Source: CAZBBC01 sp964489835 (GTDB lineage Bacteria > Calditrichota > Calditrichia > JAJRVZ01). From it: a stretch of DNA of 21,895 nt. This document shows, piece after piece, positions 1 to 7,277 of this stretch. A model generated the notes under the pieces. That model worked only from the letters and a program-made list of their open reading frames with translations. It had not been told where the DNA came from and did not search any database. The stretch lies in NCBI GenBank assembly GCA_964489835.1, contig CAZBBC010000069.1, positions 1-21,895 on the forward strand. The letters run 5' to 3'. Every line of letters starts with the position of its first letter. The stretch's first letter is position 1. Both the position numbers and the translations under genes were made by a program.

Positions 1-2
1 CA

Positions 3-890
3 ATAGTAATCATTAAGATATTGACAACTCTGATTCTGATCATGGCACGATACATCTGGACAAACAGTCGGAGAAATGCCCTGACAGCGAGTGACGAAAA
101 GGCCTTTTATATTGCCGAATCCGGAATCGAATATGCCATAAAAAAATCGTTGAATCTCTATAACTGGAACTGGAATGAAAATAATAATTTTGCCGGCGGT
201 ACTTTTTCTGTTTCGGTTTCATCCATAGGAGGGGATACGGTTTTAATAAGTTCGCGAAGTCAGGCCGGTAATACGGCAAAACGCAATTCCCTACTGCTTT
301 ATGTCATTAATTTGATGGATTATTCTGTTTATGTTTCCGGTATACTGAACGGATCGCTTGGTTACGATTCTATCGAGCGGTTGCGTTTTAATGCACCTCA
401 ACTACCATTGATGAGTCTGGACAGTTTAAAACAGGTAGCACAGGCGCAAGGTCGTTATTATGCTAATGATCTGACCATTAGTAACGGTACACCTGCCTTC
501 AAGTTTTGGAGCAATCCCGGCGATCATGCCCAGGATGCAAATGTTGTTTATGTAGAGAAAAATCTTGTGATAAACAAAACGAATGCGACAATTGGCGGAA
601 TATTCGTTGTAATGGGCGATGTGACCATGCATTGGAGTGCAAGTATTAATGGAATTATCTACATGGCTAATCCTTCATTAACGAAATCTGTGGTGTGCCA
701 ATTCATTTTAACATACCGCACATTGTATGGGGGAATAATAGGTAATGCAGATGTAAATAGCACAACCGGTTGGTTCGGTCCCGAACTTACTGTTTATTAT
801 AACAGTACTTTTCTGGAGAAATTTTACACCTATGCTCTGCAACCAGATCCGGTTATTATCGAAAAAATAAGCTGGGTTTCAGAGTATTAG
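3..890 (+). CDS. PilX-like type IV pilus minor pilin/assembly protein, 5' end cut by the window edge
   Basis: The frame is open through the left edge, so the true start lies outside; a TTG at 21 is not a convincing start. The visible N terminus is the end of a hydrophobic helix (isoleucine/leucine-rich), followed by polar residues and the block ASDEKAFYIAESGIEYA. This is the layout of PilX-type pilus proteins, which carry a membrane helix followed by an 'A..A.E.G...A' helix. The remaining roughly 230 residues look like a beta-rich extracytoplasmic domain that I do not recognise. The protein probably sits in the inner membrane or is incorporated into the pilus as a minor subunit. It lies 11 bases upstream of the PilM-PilN gene and very likely shares its operon. 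The family call rests on the N-terminal segment and the context, not on the C-terminal domain. Confidence 0.7.
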   Translation: MVIIKILTTLILIMARYIWTNSRRNALTASDEKAFYIAESGIEYAIKKSLNLYNWNWNENNNFAGGTFSVSVSSIGGDTVLISSRSQAGNTAKRNSLLLYVINLMDYSVYVSGILNGSLGYDSIERLRFNAPQLPLMSLDSLKQVAQAQGRYYANDLTISNGTPAFKFWSNPGDHAQDANVVYVEKNLVINKTNATIGGIFVVMGDVTMHWSASINGIIYMANPSLTKSVVCQFILTYRTLYGGIIGNADVNSTTGWFGPELTVYYNSTFLEKFYTYALQPDPVIIEKISWVSEY

Positions 891-901
891 AGAAAATTAA
901 A

Positions 902-2749
902 ATGACATTACCTCAGGAAAATTCAAAACATATTTCAGAAGTTTCTCCCGGTCCAAAAATGGCCAAAAATGATCCGGAAAAGACCGCTAAAAATATTGTT
1001 GAGAAAAGAAAAAAGCCATCCGGGAAGACTCTGCATTACGTTCAAGGGTATTTAAGAGAACCGGATGAAATTTTTCTTGATTATACCGGTGGGTTATATC
1101 ACCGTTTAAAGTCATCGCATATAATGTGTATCGAATTCGGACCGACTGAAATCAGGTTGATGCATTTGAGCAGATCTGGTAAAAAATACCAGATAGAACA
1201 TTGGAAGGAGACCTCCATTCAAAAACCGGATCTGGATGATCCGGCGATAATTTTGGAAACGATCAGCCGTTTTTTTGACACATGTAAAGTGAAACGAAAA
1301 AAAGTAGTGCTCGTTCTTCACGGACCGGAAGTGATTGTAAAGGTAGTCAAACTACCTATAATGAATGAAGAACAGTTACGGGAAGCGACGTATTGGAAAA
1401 TTAAACAGGAAATACCATCCTTCTCAGAAAATGATATCTGGGATTTCCACCCAATCAGTGAGATTGCAGAGGGAGAAAAAAAGTGGCTGAGAGTACTGAC
1501 TATTATTGCGCAGGAGAAATTTGTAAAAAGATATTTGGATATTCTTGATCAGATCCATATTAGCCCGACTAAGGTAATTGTGAAACCGGTTGCACTTACC
1601 CTTGCACTCAGCAGCTTAACCTATGAACGAGTCTTTACAACCAAAAATATAGCGCTGATTGAGATGGGACGGAATACAACTTTGCTCTGTTTTTTGCTTC
1701 ATGGTGCGGTCGAATTTGTCAGAATTTTGCCCATAGGTTCTAACAATATTGACAAGGCATTGTCAAAACCATTGGTTTTAAAAGAAAGAAAGATTACTTT
1801 AAGGCCGGAAAAGGTTGAATTATTTAAACGTAAATACGGGATTGTTGATGGCATACTAAAGCAACCGGAAAGGATGGTTTTTCCTTTTACAAAACTCTAT
1901 CATCTGATGCTGCCCGTACTCCAGAGTTTTGTAAGTGAATTGAAGCGTTCCATTGACTTTTATGAAAGTAATTTTCCCGGGACAAAAATTCAGGTTGCAT
2001 TTTTTACCGGGAAGGGTGCAAACTTAAAAAATCTGAATACTTTTCTGATTCAACAACTGGGCTTCCCGGTATTCTCAATCGGACCATTTTTTCCAAGTGT
2101 TCGACCCGGGGAGCATTTTCAGGGAAACGAGTATACGGCCTGTTTTGGTGCCGCCTGCCATCGGGGAAGAAAATTTAATTTTATCCCGACTGATCTCAGG
2201 ACAGCCAAACGGTATAAATATTGGCAAAAGGTTATAATAGGTGTTTCTTTTTTTATTTTTTCTGCCCTTGCTTTATACTCAATGAAGCTATCCGATACAA
2301 TTGATCAATATCGCCTGGAAAATGCCAAAATTAAAATTGAGTATCAGGAAATGATACCTGTTGAAAAAAAGAATGAACAGCTGACACAACAATTTAAAGA
2401 AATGAATCAATTTAAACTCGGTCTTATCAATGAGTTGAAAAGTAAGACAAAGATCGTTGATAATCTCAGAATTTTAAGCGCTCTCATACCTGATGATATT
2501 GTTCTAAACGCCATTGATTACAAAGATATTGGAAGCACAAAAATATATGATATGAAAAATGAGAATGAACGAATTATGGTTATAAGCGGAATGGTGTATA
2601 AAAACTTTATGTCGGCAGATATTACTTTAATTCAATTTATAACCGCGTTACGGGATCTGAACTATTATGATAAGATCGAATTAGCAGACAAATCTAAAGA
2701 TAATAATAATCAATCTTTATCATTTAAAATAAATATGCATTTGCCATGA
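902..2749 (+). CDS. pilMN: PilM-PilN fusion protein, inner-membrane platform of a type IV pilus/T2SS-like machine
   Basis: At 615 residues this protein joins two that are normally separate. Residues 1-75 are a lysine-rich, probably disordered extension. Residues about 76-420 are an actin-like PilM ATPase: the opening IEFGPTEIRLMHL, then LPIMNEEQLREATYWKIKQEIP, and the glycine-rich FFTGKGANLKNL. Residues 425-433 (FNFIPTDLR) match the conserved cytoplasmic peptide of PilN. They are followed by a membrane helix at about 444-460, a coiled coil and a periplasmic ferredoxin-like domain. In other bacteria PilM binds this PilN peptide non-covalently; here the two are tethered. The layout also resembles GspL of type II secretion. 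The ATG at 902 follows the upstream gene by 11 bases with only a weak purine-rich site. The stop overlaps the next start (ATGA), indicating translational coupling. Confidence 0.88.
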   Translation: MTLPQENSKHISEVSPGPKMAKNDPEKTAKNIVEKRKKPSGKTLHYVQGYLREPDEIFLDYTGGLYHRLKSSHIMCIEFGPTEIRLMHLSRSGKKYQIEHWKETSIQKPDLDDPAIILETISRFFDTCKVKRKKVVLVLHGPEVIVKVVKLPIMNEEQLREATYWKIKQEIPSFSENDIWDFHPISEIAEGEKKWLRVLTIIAQEKFVKRYLDILDQIHISPTKVIVKPVALTLALSSLTYERVFTTKNIALIEMGRNTTLLCFLLHGAVEFVRILPIGSNNIDKALSKPLVLKERKITLRPEKVELFKRKYGIVDGILKQPERMVFPFTKLYHLMLPVLQSFVSELKRSIDFYESNFPGTKIQVAFFTGKGANLKNLNTFLIQQLGFPVFSIGPFFPSVRPGEHFQGNEYTACFGAACHRGRKFNFIPTDLRTAKRYKYWQKVIIGVSFFIFSALALYSMKLSDTIDQYRLENAKIKIEYQEMIPVEKKNEQLTQQFKEMNQFKLGLINELKSKTKIVDNLRILSALIPDDIVLNAIDYKDIGSTKIYDMKNENERIMVISGMVYKNFMSADITLIQFITALRDLNYYDKIELADKSKDNNNQSLSFKINMHLP

Positions 2750-3309
2750 AAGAAAAAAAAGTATTTATTTACATACTAGCTGTATCAGCCTTCATTATAG
2801 CTCTCTGGCTAGTTCTTTTCTATATTCCGGAGAGGGTGGAGCTGCAGACACTGGAAGAAGAATCAGAGCAGTATGAGAGAAAAATAGCTTTTGCTTTGGA
2901 AGCTATCAGGAATAATGTAGATCTGGAAAAAAGTATCAGTGATCTCAATTCAGAAGTAAATAAAATGCAAAAAAAATTGATTCATGACCCCTCCCTCGGT
3001 CATATCGTTGAGATTCTACGGCAAGAATTTAAGAAATATAATGTTAAAATTCACCATATAAGTCCGGTAATGAATTCGTACCTGGGTGTGGATAAGGGTG
3101 GAGAAAAAGGTTCTTTTTATCGTTTGCCCCTGGAGATGAAACTGGAAGCAAAATTTATGGATTTTGTGCATTTATTAGAAAATTCAGAAAACCTTATCTT
3201 TTTTTTGAATCCGGATCAGATTTCAATATACAAAAACGAAGACGCTGCCACGACTTTGCTGATTGATTTCAAAGCATCGGTGTATATGTCGAGAGGTACT
3301 GACTTATGA
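2746..3309 (+). CDS. pilO: PilO/GspM-like inner-membrane assembly protein
   Basis: The 187 residues have the PilO layout: a short cytoplasmic N terminus, one membrane helix at about residues 6-27, a glutamate/lysine-rich coiled coil at about 30-85, and a C-terminal ferredoxin-like domain. PilO pairs with PilN in the periplasm and links the inner-membrane platform to PilP and the secretin. The start overlaps the stop of the PilM-PilN gene by four bases, and its own stop overlaps the next start in the same way, so stoichiometric translation is expected. Sequence similarity in this family is low. The call rests on topology, length and the strict pilM-N-O-P-Q order. GspM is an equally valid name if the machine is type II-like. 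Confidence 0.82.
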   Translation: MKEKKVFIYILAVSAFIIALWLVLFYIPERVELQTLEEESEQYERKIAFALEAIRNNVDLEKSISDLNSEVNKMQKKLIHDPSLGHIVEILRQEFKKYNVKIHHISPVMNSYLGVDKGGEKGSFYRLPLEMKLEAKFMDFVHLLENSENLIFFLNPDQISIYKNEDAATTLLIDFKASVYMSRGTDL

Positions 3310-3761
3310 AATTGACAAAAAGCCAGAAACGTTTATTTATTATCCTTGGCATTGTAATCGCTTATGCGGTGTTTGATTTTATTTCCAATAGAGAACAATA
3401 TAGCAAGGTTTATCTTTCGGAAACCGAAGCAAAAACCTCTCTTATGATACCCCCCTCTAGACTAAAAAGCGCCGCGATTAAAGATGCTCCAAAGAAAAAT
3501 AATTTTGTATGGAAAAGAGATCCTTTTATTCGCCTGGGGCAGGCAAAACCTCCTAAAAAGGAAAGAATTGCTCACTCTAACTCAAAAGCGAGATTAAAGT
3601 TAAATGCTATCACCTACGCTGCTGATAATTCATTCGTTATGATCAATGATATTATTCTAATGGAAGGTGAAGTTATTGCCGGTTATCGTGTCGAGAAAAT
3701 TTATAAAGATAAAGTCAAACTGACAAAACAAGGGGAAACCATATATTTGCATTCAAAATAG
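3306..3761 (+). CDS. PilP/GspC-like periplasmic connector with N-terminal membrane anchor
   Basis: This is a 151-residue protein. Residues about 9-28 form a membrane helix, followed by a proline- and lysine-containing linker and the tetrapeptide RDPF at 71-74. The C-terminal beta domain (about 92-151) has the pattern 'A..INDIILMEGEVIAGYRVEKI..DKVKL...G', which is typical of the PilP/GspC homology region that contacts the secretin N domains. Classical PilP is a lipoprotein with a lipobox cysteine; none is present here. Instead it is anchored by a helix, as in GspC or GspB. The start overlaps the upstream stop (ATGA). It lies directly before the secretin gene, as pilP does. The connector role is well supported; the choice between the PilP and GspC/GspB names is open. 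Confidence 0.75.
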   Translation: MKLTKSQKRLFIILGIVIAYAVFDFISNREQYSKVYLSETEAKTSLMIPPSRLKSAAIKDAPKKNNFVWKRDPFIRLGQAKPPKKERIAHSNSKARLKLNAITYAADNSFVMINDIILMEGEVIAGYRVEKIYKDKVKLTKQGETIYLHSK

Positions 3762-3771
3762 GAGTTCTGAT

Positions 3772-5055
3772 ATGAAGTCTTTAATAATGATCTGGGTGTT
3801 TCTAATAGTAGCGTTAGTGCATAAAGAATTGTCGGCACAGGTTGCAGACCAGCTCCAATTGAAGTTAAAACAAAAGGTTGCTTCGATGGAGTTCAGGGAT
3901 ACCGATATAAAGGATGTGCTGCGTTTACTTGCCCGGCAGCATAGTCTTAATCTTGTGGTGAGTTCTGAAGTAACAGGCAGGATATCTGTTTCCCTCACAA
4001 ATGTTGAGGTCTATGATGTACTTAAGACGGTGCTGGAATCTCAGGGGTGTCATTTTTTGATAAAGAATGATCTTATTTTGGTAAAGTCTTTCGAGCGCGT
4101 AACATTCGGCGAAACCGGTAGCGAGGTATTTCATCTGGACTACTTAGATGCCATTGAATTGAGAGAGACTTTGTTGCCTCTTTTAACTACAAAAGGAGAA
4201 ATGAAGGTGCTGGATCTGGTAAAGACTGATAAAGCTGAACAACGACGTTCCGATGTATTGGTTGTCAGGGATTTGCCGGAAAATCTGAACAGCATTCGAT
4301 CGGTCATTGCTGAGTTGGATATACCACAGAAACAGTTAATAATAGAAGCCCGTCTGATAGAAACTATCCTGGGAGAAAATGAAAAATTTGGTTTTGACTG
4401 GCCCAAAAGTGTTGATGTAAAAGTGACAGGCGCCGATCCGCTTAATACCGGGTCGGCCGATTTAGAAAGCGGACTTGCTGCCTACTCAGGATTTCCGGTT
4501 CGTACAGAGGGTATACATCTGGGTATACTTACTGTTGAAGAATTGAATTTTACTTTAAATATGCTCGCTGAGGATGAAAATGCTAGCCTTGTGTCAAATC
4601 CAAAAGTGGCGACACTGAACAATAAAAAAGCAATGATCAGGATCGGTACTAATATTCCCGTTCCGGAAGTGAGCAGAGGCGTGGGGGGTGATCTTATAAC
4701 CTATGAAGATAAACAGGTGAATGTAGTCCTGGAAGTTATTCCCAGGATCGAACCGGGAAACAAAATCAATCTGATTGTTCATCCGATTATCGAAGAGATC
4801 ATTGGCTATATAGGACCGGGAGATTATCCACAACCGATTACCAGTGTACGTGAAGTACAGACCACCGTGAGCGTAGCACCGGGAGAAACTGTTGTTCTCG
4901 GAGGAATGGTAAAGGATAATAAAACGGTGATTGAAAATAAAATCTGGTTGCTCGGGGATATTCCTCTTTTGGGAGAATTATTTACGAGCAGAACAGAAGA
5001 GGTTCAGAAAACCGATCTGCTTATATTCATTACCCCTAAAATCCTGGAAGACTGA
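3772..5055 (+). CDS. pilQ: Short outer-membrane secretin (PilQ/GspD family)
   Basis: This protein of 427 residues forms the gated outer-membrane ring. A signal peptide (about 1-22, ending SAQ) is followed by a secretin/TonB short N-terminal domain (about 36-104), an N1-type domain (about 118-185) and the secretin beta barrel (about 185-427). The C-terminal signature LLGDIPLLGELF and the closing LLIFITPKIL are classic for the family, as is LVSNPKVATLNNKKA. It is short compared with typical PilQ: there are no AMIN domains for peptidoglycan binding and fewer N domains, which fits a compact machine. TAGGAG at 3759-3764, seven bases before the ATG, is a clear ribosome binding site. It is the last gene of the operon; a complex non-coding block follows. 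Confidence 0.93.
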   Translation: MKSLIMIWVFLIVALVHKELSAQVADQLQLKLKQKVASMEFRDTDIKDVLRLLARQHSLNLVVSSEVTGRISVSLTNVEVYDVLKTVLESQGCHFLIKNDLILVKSFERVTFGETGSEVFHLDYLDAIELRETLLPLLTTKGEMKVLDLVKTDKAEQRRSDVLVVRDLPENLNSIRSVIAELDIPQKQLIIEARLIETILGENEKFGFDWPKSVDVKVTGADPLNTGSADLESGLAAYSGFPVRTEGIHLGILTVEELNFTLNMLAEDENASLVSNPKVATLNNKKAMIRIGTNIPVPEVSRGVGGDLITYEDKQVNVVLEVIPRIEPGNKINLIVHPIIEEIIGYIGPGDYPQPITSVREVQTTVSVAPGETVVLGGMVKDNKTVIENKIWLLGDIPLLGELFTSRTEEVQKTDLLIFITPKILED

Positions 5056-5060
5056 TCCTG

Positions 5061-5103
5061 ATTATTTAGCCTGATCTATTCATAACGCAGCCGTTGGCTG
5101 CAA
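5061..5103 (+). repeat. Hairpin repeat R1, copy 1
   Basis: This 43-base element begins six bases after the secretin stop. It aligns without gaps to 6888-6930 at 33 of 43 positions by hand count. It ends in a perfect hairpin, GCAGCC/GGCTGC (5087-5092 and 5096-5101) with a GTT loop. In the other copy the stem is GCAGCA/TGCTGC, so the C-G pair is replaced by A-T and pairing is kept. An A-run rather than a T-run follows, so this is not a normal intrinsic terminator for the + strand. The AT-rich part (5065-5084) is an imperfect inverted match to 5267-5286. Confidence 0.7.
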
Positions 5104-5118
5104 ACAAAAAAAAATAGT

Positions 5119-5220
5119 CCACGGATTCCACGGATTAACACGGATTTTATTTAAAAATTATAATTATTTTAGTTTTAATCCGTGTCCGGCTGCGCCGGAT
5201 AATCTGCGTCATCCGTGTTC
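5119..5220 (+). repeat. Palindromic 'CACGGATT' intergenic repeat with a GC-rich insert
   Basis: The left arm is three consecutive units, CCACGGATT, CCACGGATT and AACACGGATT (5119-5146). An AT-only loop of about 30 bases follows, then a right arm that begins AATCCGTGT (5177-5185), the exact reverse complement of ACACGGATT. The right arm is interrupted by the small palindrome TCCGG-CTGCG-CCGGA (5185-5199) before it resumes with AATCTGCGTCATCCGTGTTC. The same word family recurs at 7029-7036 and 7165-7182. Function is unknown. A transcript would fold into a long hairpin. Confidence 0.75.
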
Positions 5221-5241
5221 TATTAATATCGCTGCGTCTTA

Positions 5242-5262
5242 GCCTGCCCGGCGCAGACGGGC
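5242..5262 (+). repeat. GC-rich mini-palindrome
   Basis: This is a 21-base GC-rich block in AT-rich surroundings, with arms GCCCG (5246-5250) and CGGGC (5258-5262). Bases 5243-5258 are the exact reverse complement of 7093-7108, so the same 16-base word occurs in inverted orientation in the next intergenic region. It appears to interrupt a sequence running GCTGCGTCTTA...GAGAAATGAAT. Confidence 0.6.
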
Positions 5263-5326
5263 GAGAAATGAATTATCCAGGTTAGTAAAATTTTTGCTAA
5301 ATTAACAAAGTTTTTACAATAATAGC
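5261..5326 (+). repeat. Conserved regulatory-gene leader block, copy 1
   Basis: This segment aligns closely with 7278-7396, which carries an extra 46-base GC-rich insert. Shared words include GCGAGAAAT, ATCCA.GTTAG, ATTTTTGCTAA / ATTTTGCTAA, ACAAAGTTTTT and TACAAT...AGCAT. Both copies lie just upstream of a signalling gene. TTGCTA (5294-5299) and TACAAT (5315-5320) resemble -35 and -10 boxes, but the 15-base spacing is short, so a promoter here is only a possibility. Its left part is an inverted version of the R1 repeat's AT-rich part. Confidence 0.6.
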
Positions 5327-5355
5327 ATAACAAGACTGGGCGGGTCATTTATCCA

Positions 5356-5378
5356 AAGCCGATGATCGGTATCGGCTT
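5356..5378 (+). promoter_or_regulatory. Perfect inverted repeat in front of the kinase gene
   Basis: AAGCCGAT (5356-5363) and ATCGGCTT (5371-5378) are perfect 8-base arms with a 7-base spacer. The site ends 17 bases before the ATG at 5396. It could be an operator or a leader hairpin; no T-run follows. I do not recognise it as the site of a known regulator. Confidence 0.45.
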
Positions 5379-5395
5379 CATAATGAGAATTATAT

Positions 5396-6856
5396 ATGGC
5401 CAGAGCAAAAATTTTAATTGTGGAAGATGAGAGTATTGTTGCAGAGGACATAAAAGAATGTCTTATCAGTGCCGGTTACTCCGTAATCGGACAAGTAACA
5501 ACCGGTGAGGATGTGATGCAAAATGTAAGAGATCTGAATCCGGATTTAGTTTTGATGGATATTTTCCTTAACGGAAAGTTGCGTGGTACTCAAATCGCCG
5601 GAAAAATAAACAAAATTATTGATATCCCTGTCATATATCTGACTGCTTATGCAGATGACGATACCATTGATCATGCAAAAAATACAGGCCCCTATGGGTA
5701 TATCGTCAAACCATATGATGAAAGAGATCTGATTCGTACGGTTGAATTGGCCTTATACCGTTACAGCATACAAAAACAATTAAAAGAGAGTGAAGAAAGA
5801 TATCGTGTTCTGGTCGAAAATTCTCTTTTGGGTGTTGCTTTAATTCAGAATGAACGGTTTGTTTTTATTAATCCAGCCTTCTGTGATATGCTTGGTTATA
5901 CGAGTGAAAAATTAAAAAAACTTACGTCTGATCAGATAAAAAAAATTATATATCGCGAAGACAGGGAAAATGCCTGGAATATTATCAATAAAACCCTTAC
6001 CGGCAATAAATCAATTACAGCTCTTAGTGTAAGGATTGTAAGGCGTGACAGTGAAATACGTTGGTTTGATCTGACTCTGAACGTGATCAATATCGGTAAA
6101 AAATCTGCGGTTCACCTGACAGCCATGGATAATACCGAGAGAAAAAGATTTGAAGAAAGGATGTACCATTCACAAAAGATGGAGAGTATGGGTCAGCTTT
6201 CTGCAGGTGTAGCCCATCAATTAAACACACCATTAGCGGTAATTTCAACCCGTCTGCAGATTTTAGAAGATGATATTCAAAAGGCCGGCGATATTGCATA
6301 TCTTGAAAATGTGAGGAAAGTATTGGAAAGCAGCGACAAAATGTCGGCCATAATATCCAGATTACTCACCTTTTCCAGACAGTCGGAAGATGTGAAAGAC
6401 ATAACCGATATTAACCATCTTCTCAATGAGATATTACTATTTGTAGAAGTCAATGCCCGGAAAAACAAGGTTAAATTAAAAAGTGATTTTTCAGAAAACC
6501 TGCCAAAAATTCCGGTATTTCGAAATAAACTGGAACAGGTATTTGTGAATATCATCATAAATGCCTTTGACGCTATGCCCAAGGGTGGTGGGATGACAAT
6601 CCGGACAGATCAGGTCAAACGAAATAATCTTCCATGCATTGCGATCTGTTTTTCAGACACGGGTACGGGTATGTTAAAAAAAGTAAAAGAGAATTTGTTT
6701 GAGCCTTTTTTTACAACCAAACCGGCAGGTAAAGGCACCGGCCTGGGTATGTTTGTCAGTTATGGTATCATTAAAGAACACAATGGTGAGATTCGGGTCC
6801 GGAGTAAGCCGGCTGAAGGAACTCAAATAGAAATATATTTACCGGTTGGGGATTGA
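5396..6856 (+). CDS. REC-PAS histidine kinase
   Basis: This cytoplasmic sensor kinase has 486 residues and no membrane helix. It has an N-terminal receiver (about 5-121; acidic pocket E10/D11, phospho-acceptor D55 in VLMDIF, lysine in IVKPY), a PAS domain (about 133-250), a HisKA dimerisation domain with H274 in VAHQLNTPL, and a HATPase domain. The N box is NIIINAFDAM, and the glycine boxes are SDTGTGM and GKGTGLGM. A receiver placed before the kinase suggests that an upstream phosphate signal tunes its activity. The H-box has Q where most family members have E or D after the histidine. It is preceded by the secretin operon and the conserved leader block, and followed by an NtrC-type activator, its most likely partner. 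No strong ribosome binding site is visible. The substrate sensed by the PAS domain is unknown. Confidence 0.93.
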   Translation: MARAKILIVEDESIVAEDIKECLISAGYSVIGQVTTGEDVMQNVRDLNPDLVLMDIFLNGKLRGTQIAGKINKIIDIPVIYLTAYADDDTIDHAKNTGPYGYIVKPYDERDLIRTVELALYRYSIQKQLKESEERYRVLVENSLLGVALIQNERFVFINPAFCDMLGYTSEKLKKLTSDQIKKIIYREDRENAWNIINKTLTGNKSITALSVRIVRRDSEIRWFDLTLNVINIGKKSAVHLTAMDNTERKRFEERMYHSQKMESMGQLSAGVAHQLNTPLAVISTRLQILEDDIQKAGDIAYLENVRKVLESSDKMSAIISRLLTFSRQSEDVKDITDINHLLNEILLFVEVNARKNKVKLKSDFSENLPKIPVFRNKLEQVFVNIIINAFDAMPKGGGMTIRTDQVKRNNLPCIAICFSDTGTGMLKKVKENLFEPFFTTKPAGKGTGLGMFVSYGIIKEHNGEIRVRSKPAEGTQIEIYLPVGD

Positions 6857-6884
6857 AAATTGAAGATTGAGGATTTGAGATTTT
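6851..6884 (+). repeat. Short ATTGA-type tandem repeat overlapping the kinase stop
   Basis: Degenerate 7-8 base units (GATTGAA, AATTGAA, GATTGAG, GATTTGAG) begin in the last two codons of the kinase gene, so the TGA stop lies inside the first unit. This suggests that the repeat formed or inserted at the gene end. Confidence 0.5.
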
Positions 6885-6887
6885 GGA

Positions 6888-6930
6888 ATTATTTAACCTG
6901 GAAAATTCATACCGCAGCATATTGCTGCAA
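6888..6930 (+). repeat. Hairpin repeat R1, copy 2
   Basis: This is a gap-free 43-base match to 5061-5103, located 31 bases after the kinase stop. The hairpin is GCAGCA (6914-6919), loop TAT, TGCTGC (6923-6928). Bases 6892-6911 are the reverse complement of 5267-5286 at 16 of 20 positions. Confidence 0.7.
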
Positions 6931-6940
6931 TCAAATCAAA

Positions 6941-7017
6941 GACAAAAGAAAAAAGACAAAAGACAAAAGATAAAAGATAAAAGATAAAAGATAAAAGACG
7001 AAAGACAAAAGACAAAA
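6941..7017 (+). repeat. Heptanucleotide tandem array (GAYAAAA), 11 units
   Basis: There are eleven consecutive 7-base units with no indels. Five are GACAAAA, four central units in a row are GATAAAA, and one each are GAAAAAA and GACGAAA. The purine strand is +. It is non-coding and lies between R1 and the CACGGATT element. It has no spacers, so it is not a CRISPR. Confidence 0.85.
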
Positions 7018-7028
7018 TAATTTATTAA

Positions 7029-7182
7029 CCACGGATTATAACGCCGAAAGGCAGATCCCGTCATAGCCACGTCTGCGCCACGTCTGCGCCACGTCTGCGC
7101 CGGGCAGGCCGGGCAGACCGGGCAAGCAGGCTTCCGTCTAAGGCCGGATCAAGTGATTGACTGGCACGGATTAACACGGATT
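7029..7182 (+). repeat. CACGGATT repeat split by a GC-rich insert
   Basis: A unit CCACGGATT starts at 7029. After about 125 bases of GC-rich sequence, the words CACGGATT (7165-7172) and AACACGGATT (7173-7182) follow. The arrangement suggests that the GC-rich part interrupted an older CACGGATT element like the one at 5119-5220. Confidence 0.6.
7067..7126 (+). repeat. Two adjoining GC-rich tandem arrays (11 bp x 3, then 9 bp x 3)
   Basis: CCACGTCTGCG occurs three times exactly (7067-7077, 7078-7088, 7089-7099). It is followed immediately by CCGGGCAGG, CCGGGCAGA and CCGGGCAAG (7100-7126). The junction of the two arrays contains the 16-base word shared in inverted orientation with 5243-5258. Confidence 0.8.
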
Positions 7183-7201
7183 TTCACAGAATATAAATTA
7201 A

Positions 7202-7258
7202 CCACCGAGAACACCGAAAATAATTAATATTATAAAAATTCGGTGTTTTTCAGTGCTT
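7202..7258 (+). repeat. Palindromic 'AACACCGAA' intergenic repeat
   Basis: AACACCGAA (7210-7218) and TTCGGTGTT (7239-7247) are perfect 9-base arms around a 20-base AT-only loop. Imperfect pairing extends outwards (ACCACCGAGA against CAGTGCTTTC). The architecture is the same as the CACGGATT element: short repeated words in the arms and an AT-only loop. Confidence 0.65.
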
Positions 7259-7277
7259 TCGTTGTGTCGTCGCGCCG

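Noticed and set aside
5087..5114. Intrinsic terminator after the secretin gene
   Set aside because: The hairpin is good but is followed by A, not T, on the + strand; on the - strand the T-run would come before the stem. It is better described as repeat R1.
6941..7017. CRISPR array
   Set aside because: Units of seven bases are directly adjacent with no spacers, and no cas genes are present.
7162..7177. Sigma-54 promoter at TGGCACGGATT
   Set aside because: The -24 box is perfect, but at the -12 position it reads AACA instead of TTGC, and TGGCAC is just GG next to the CACGGATT repeat.
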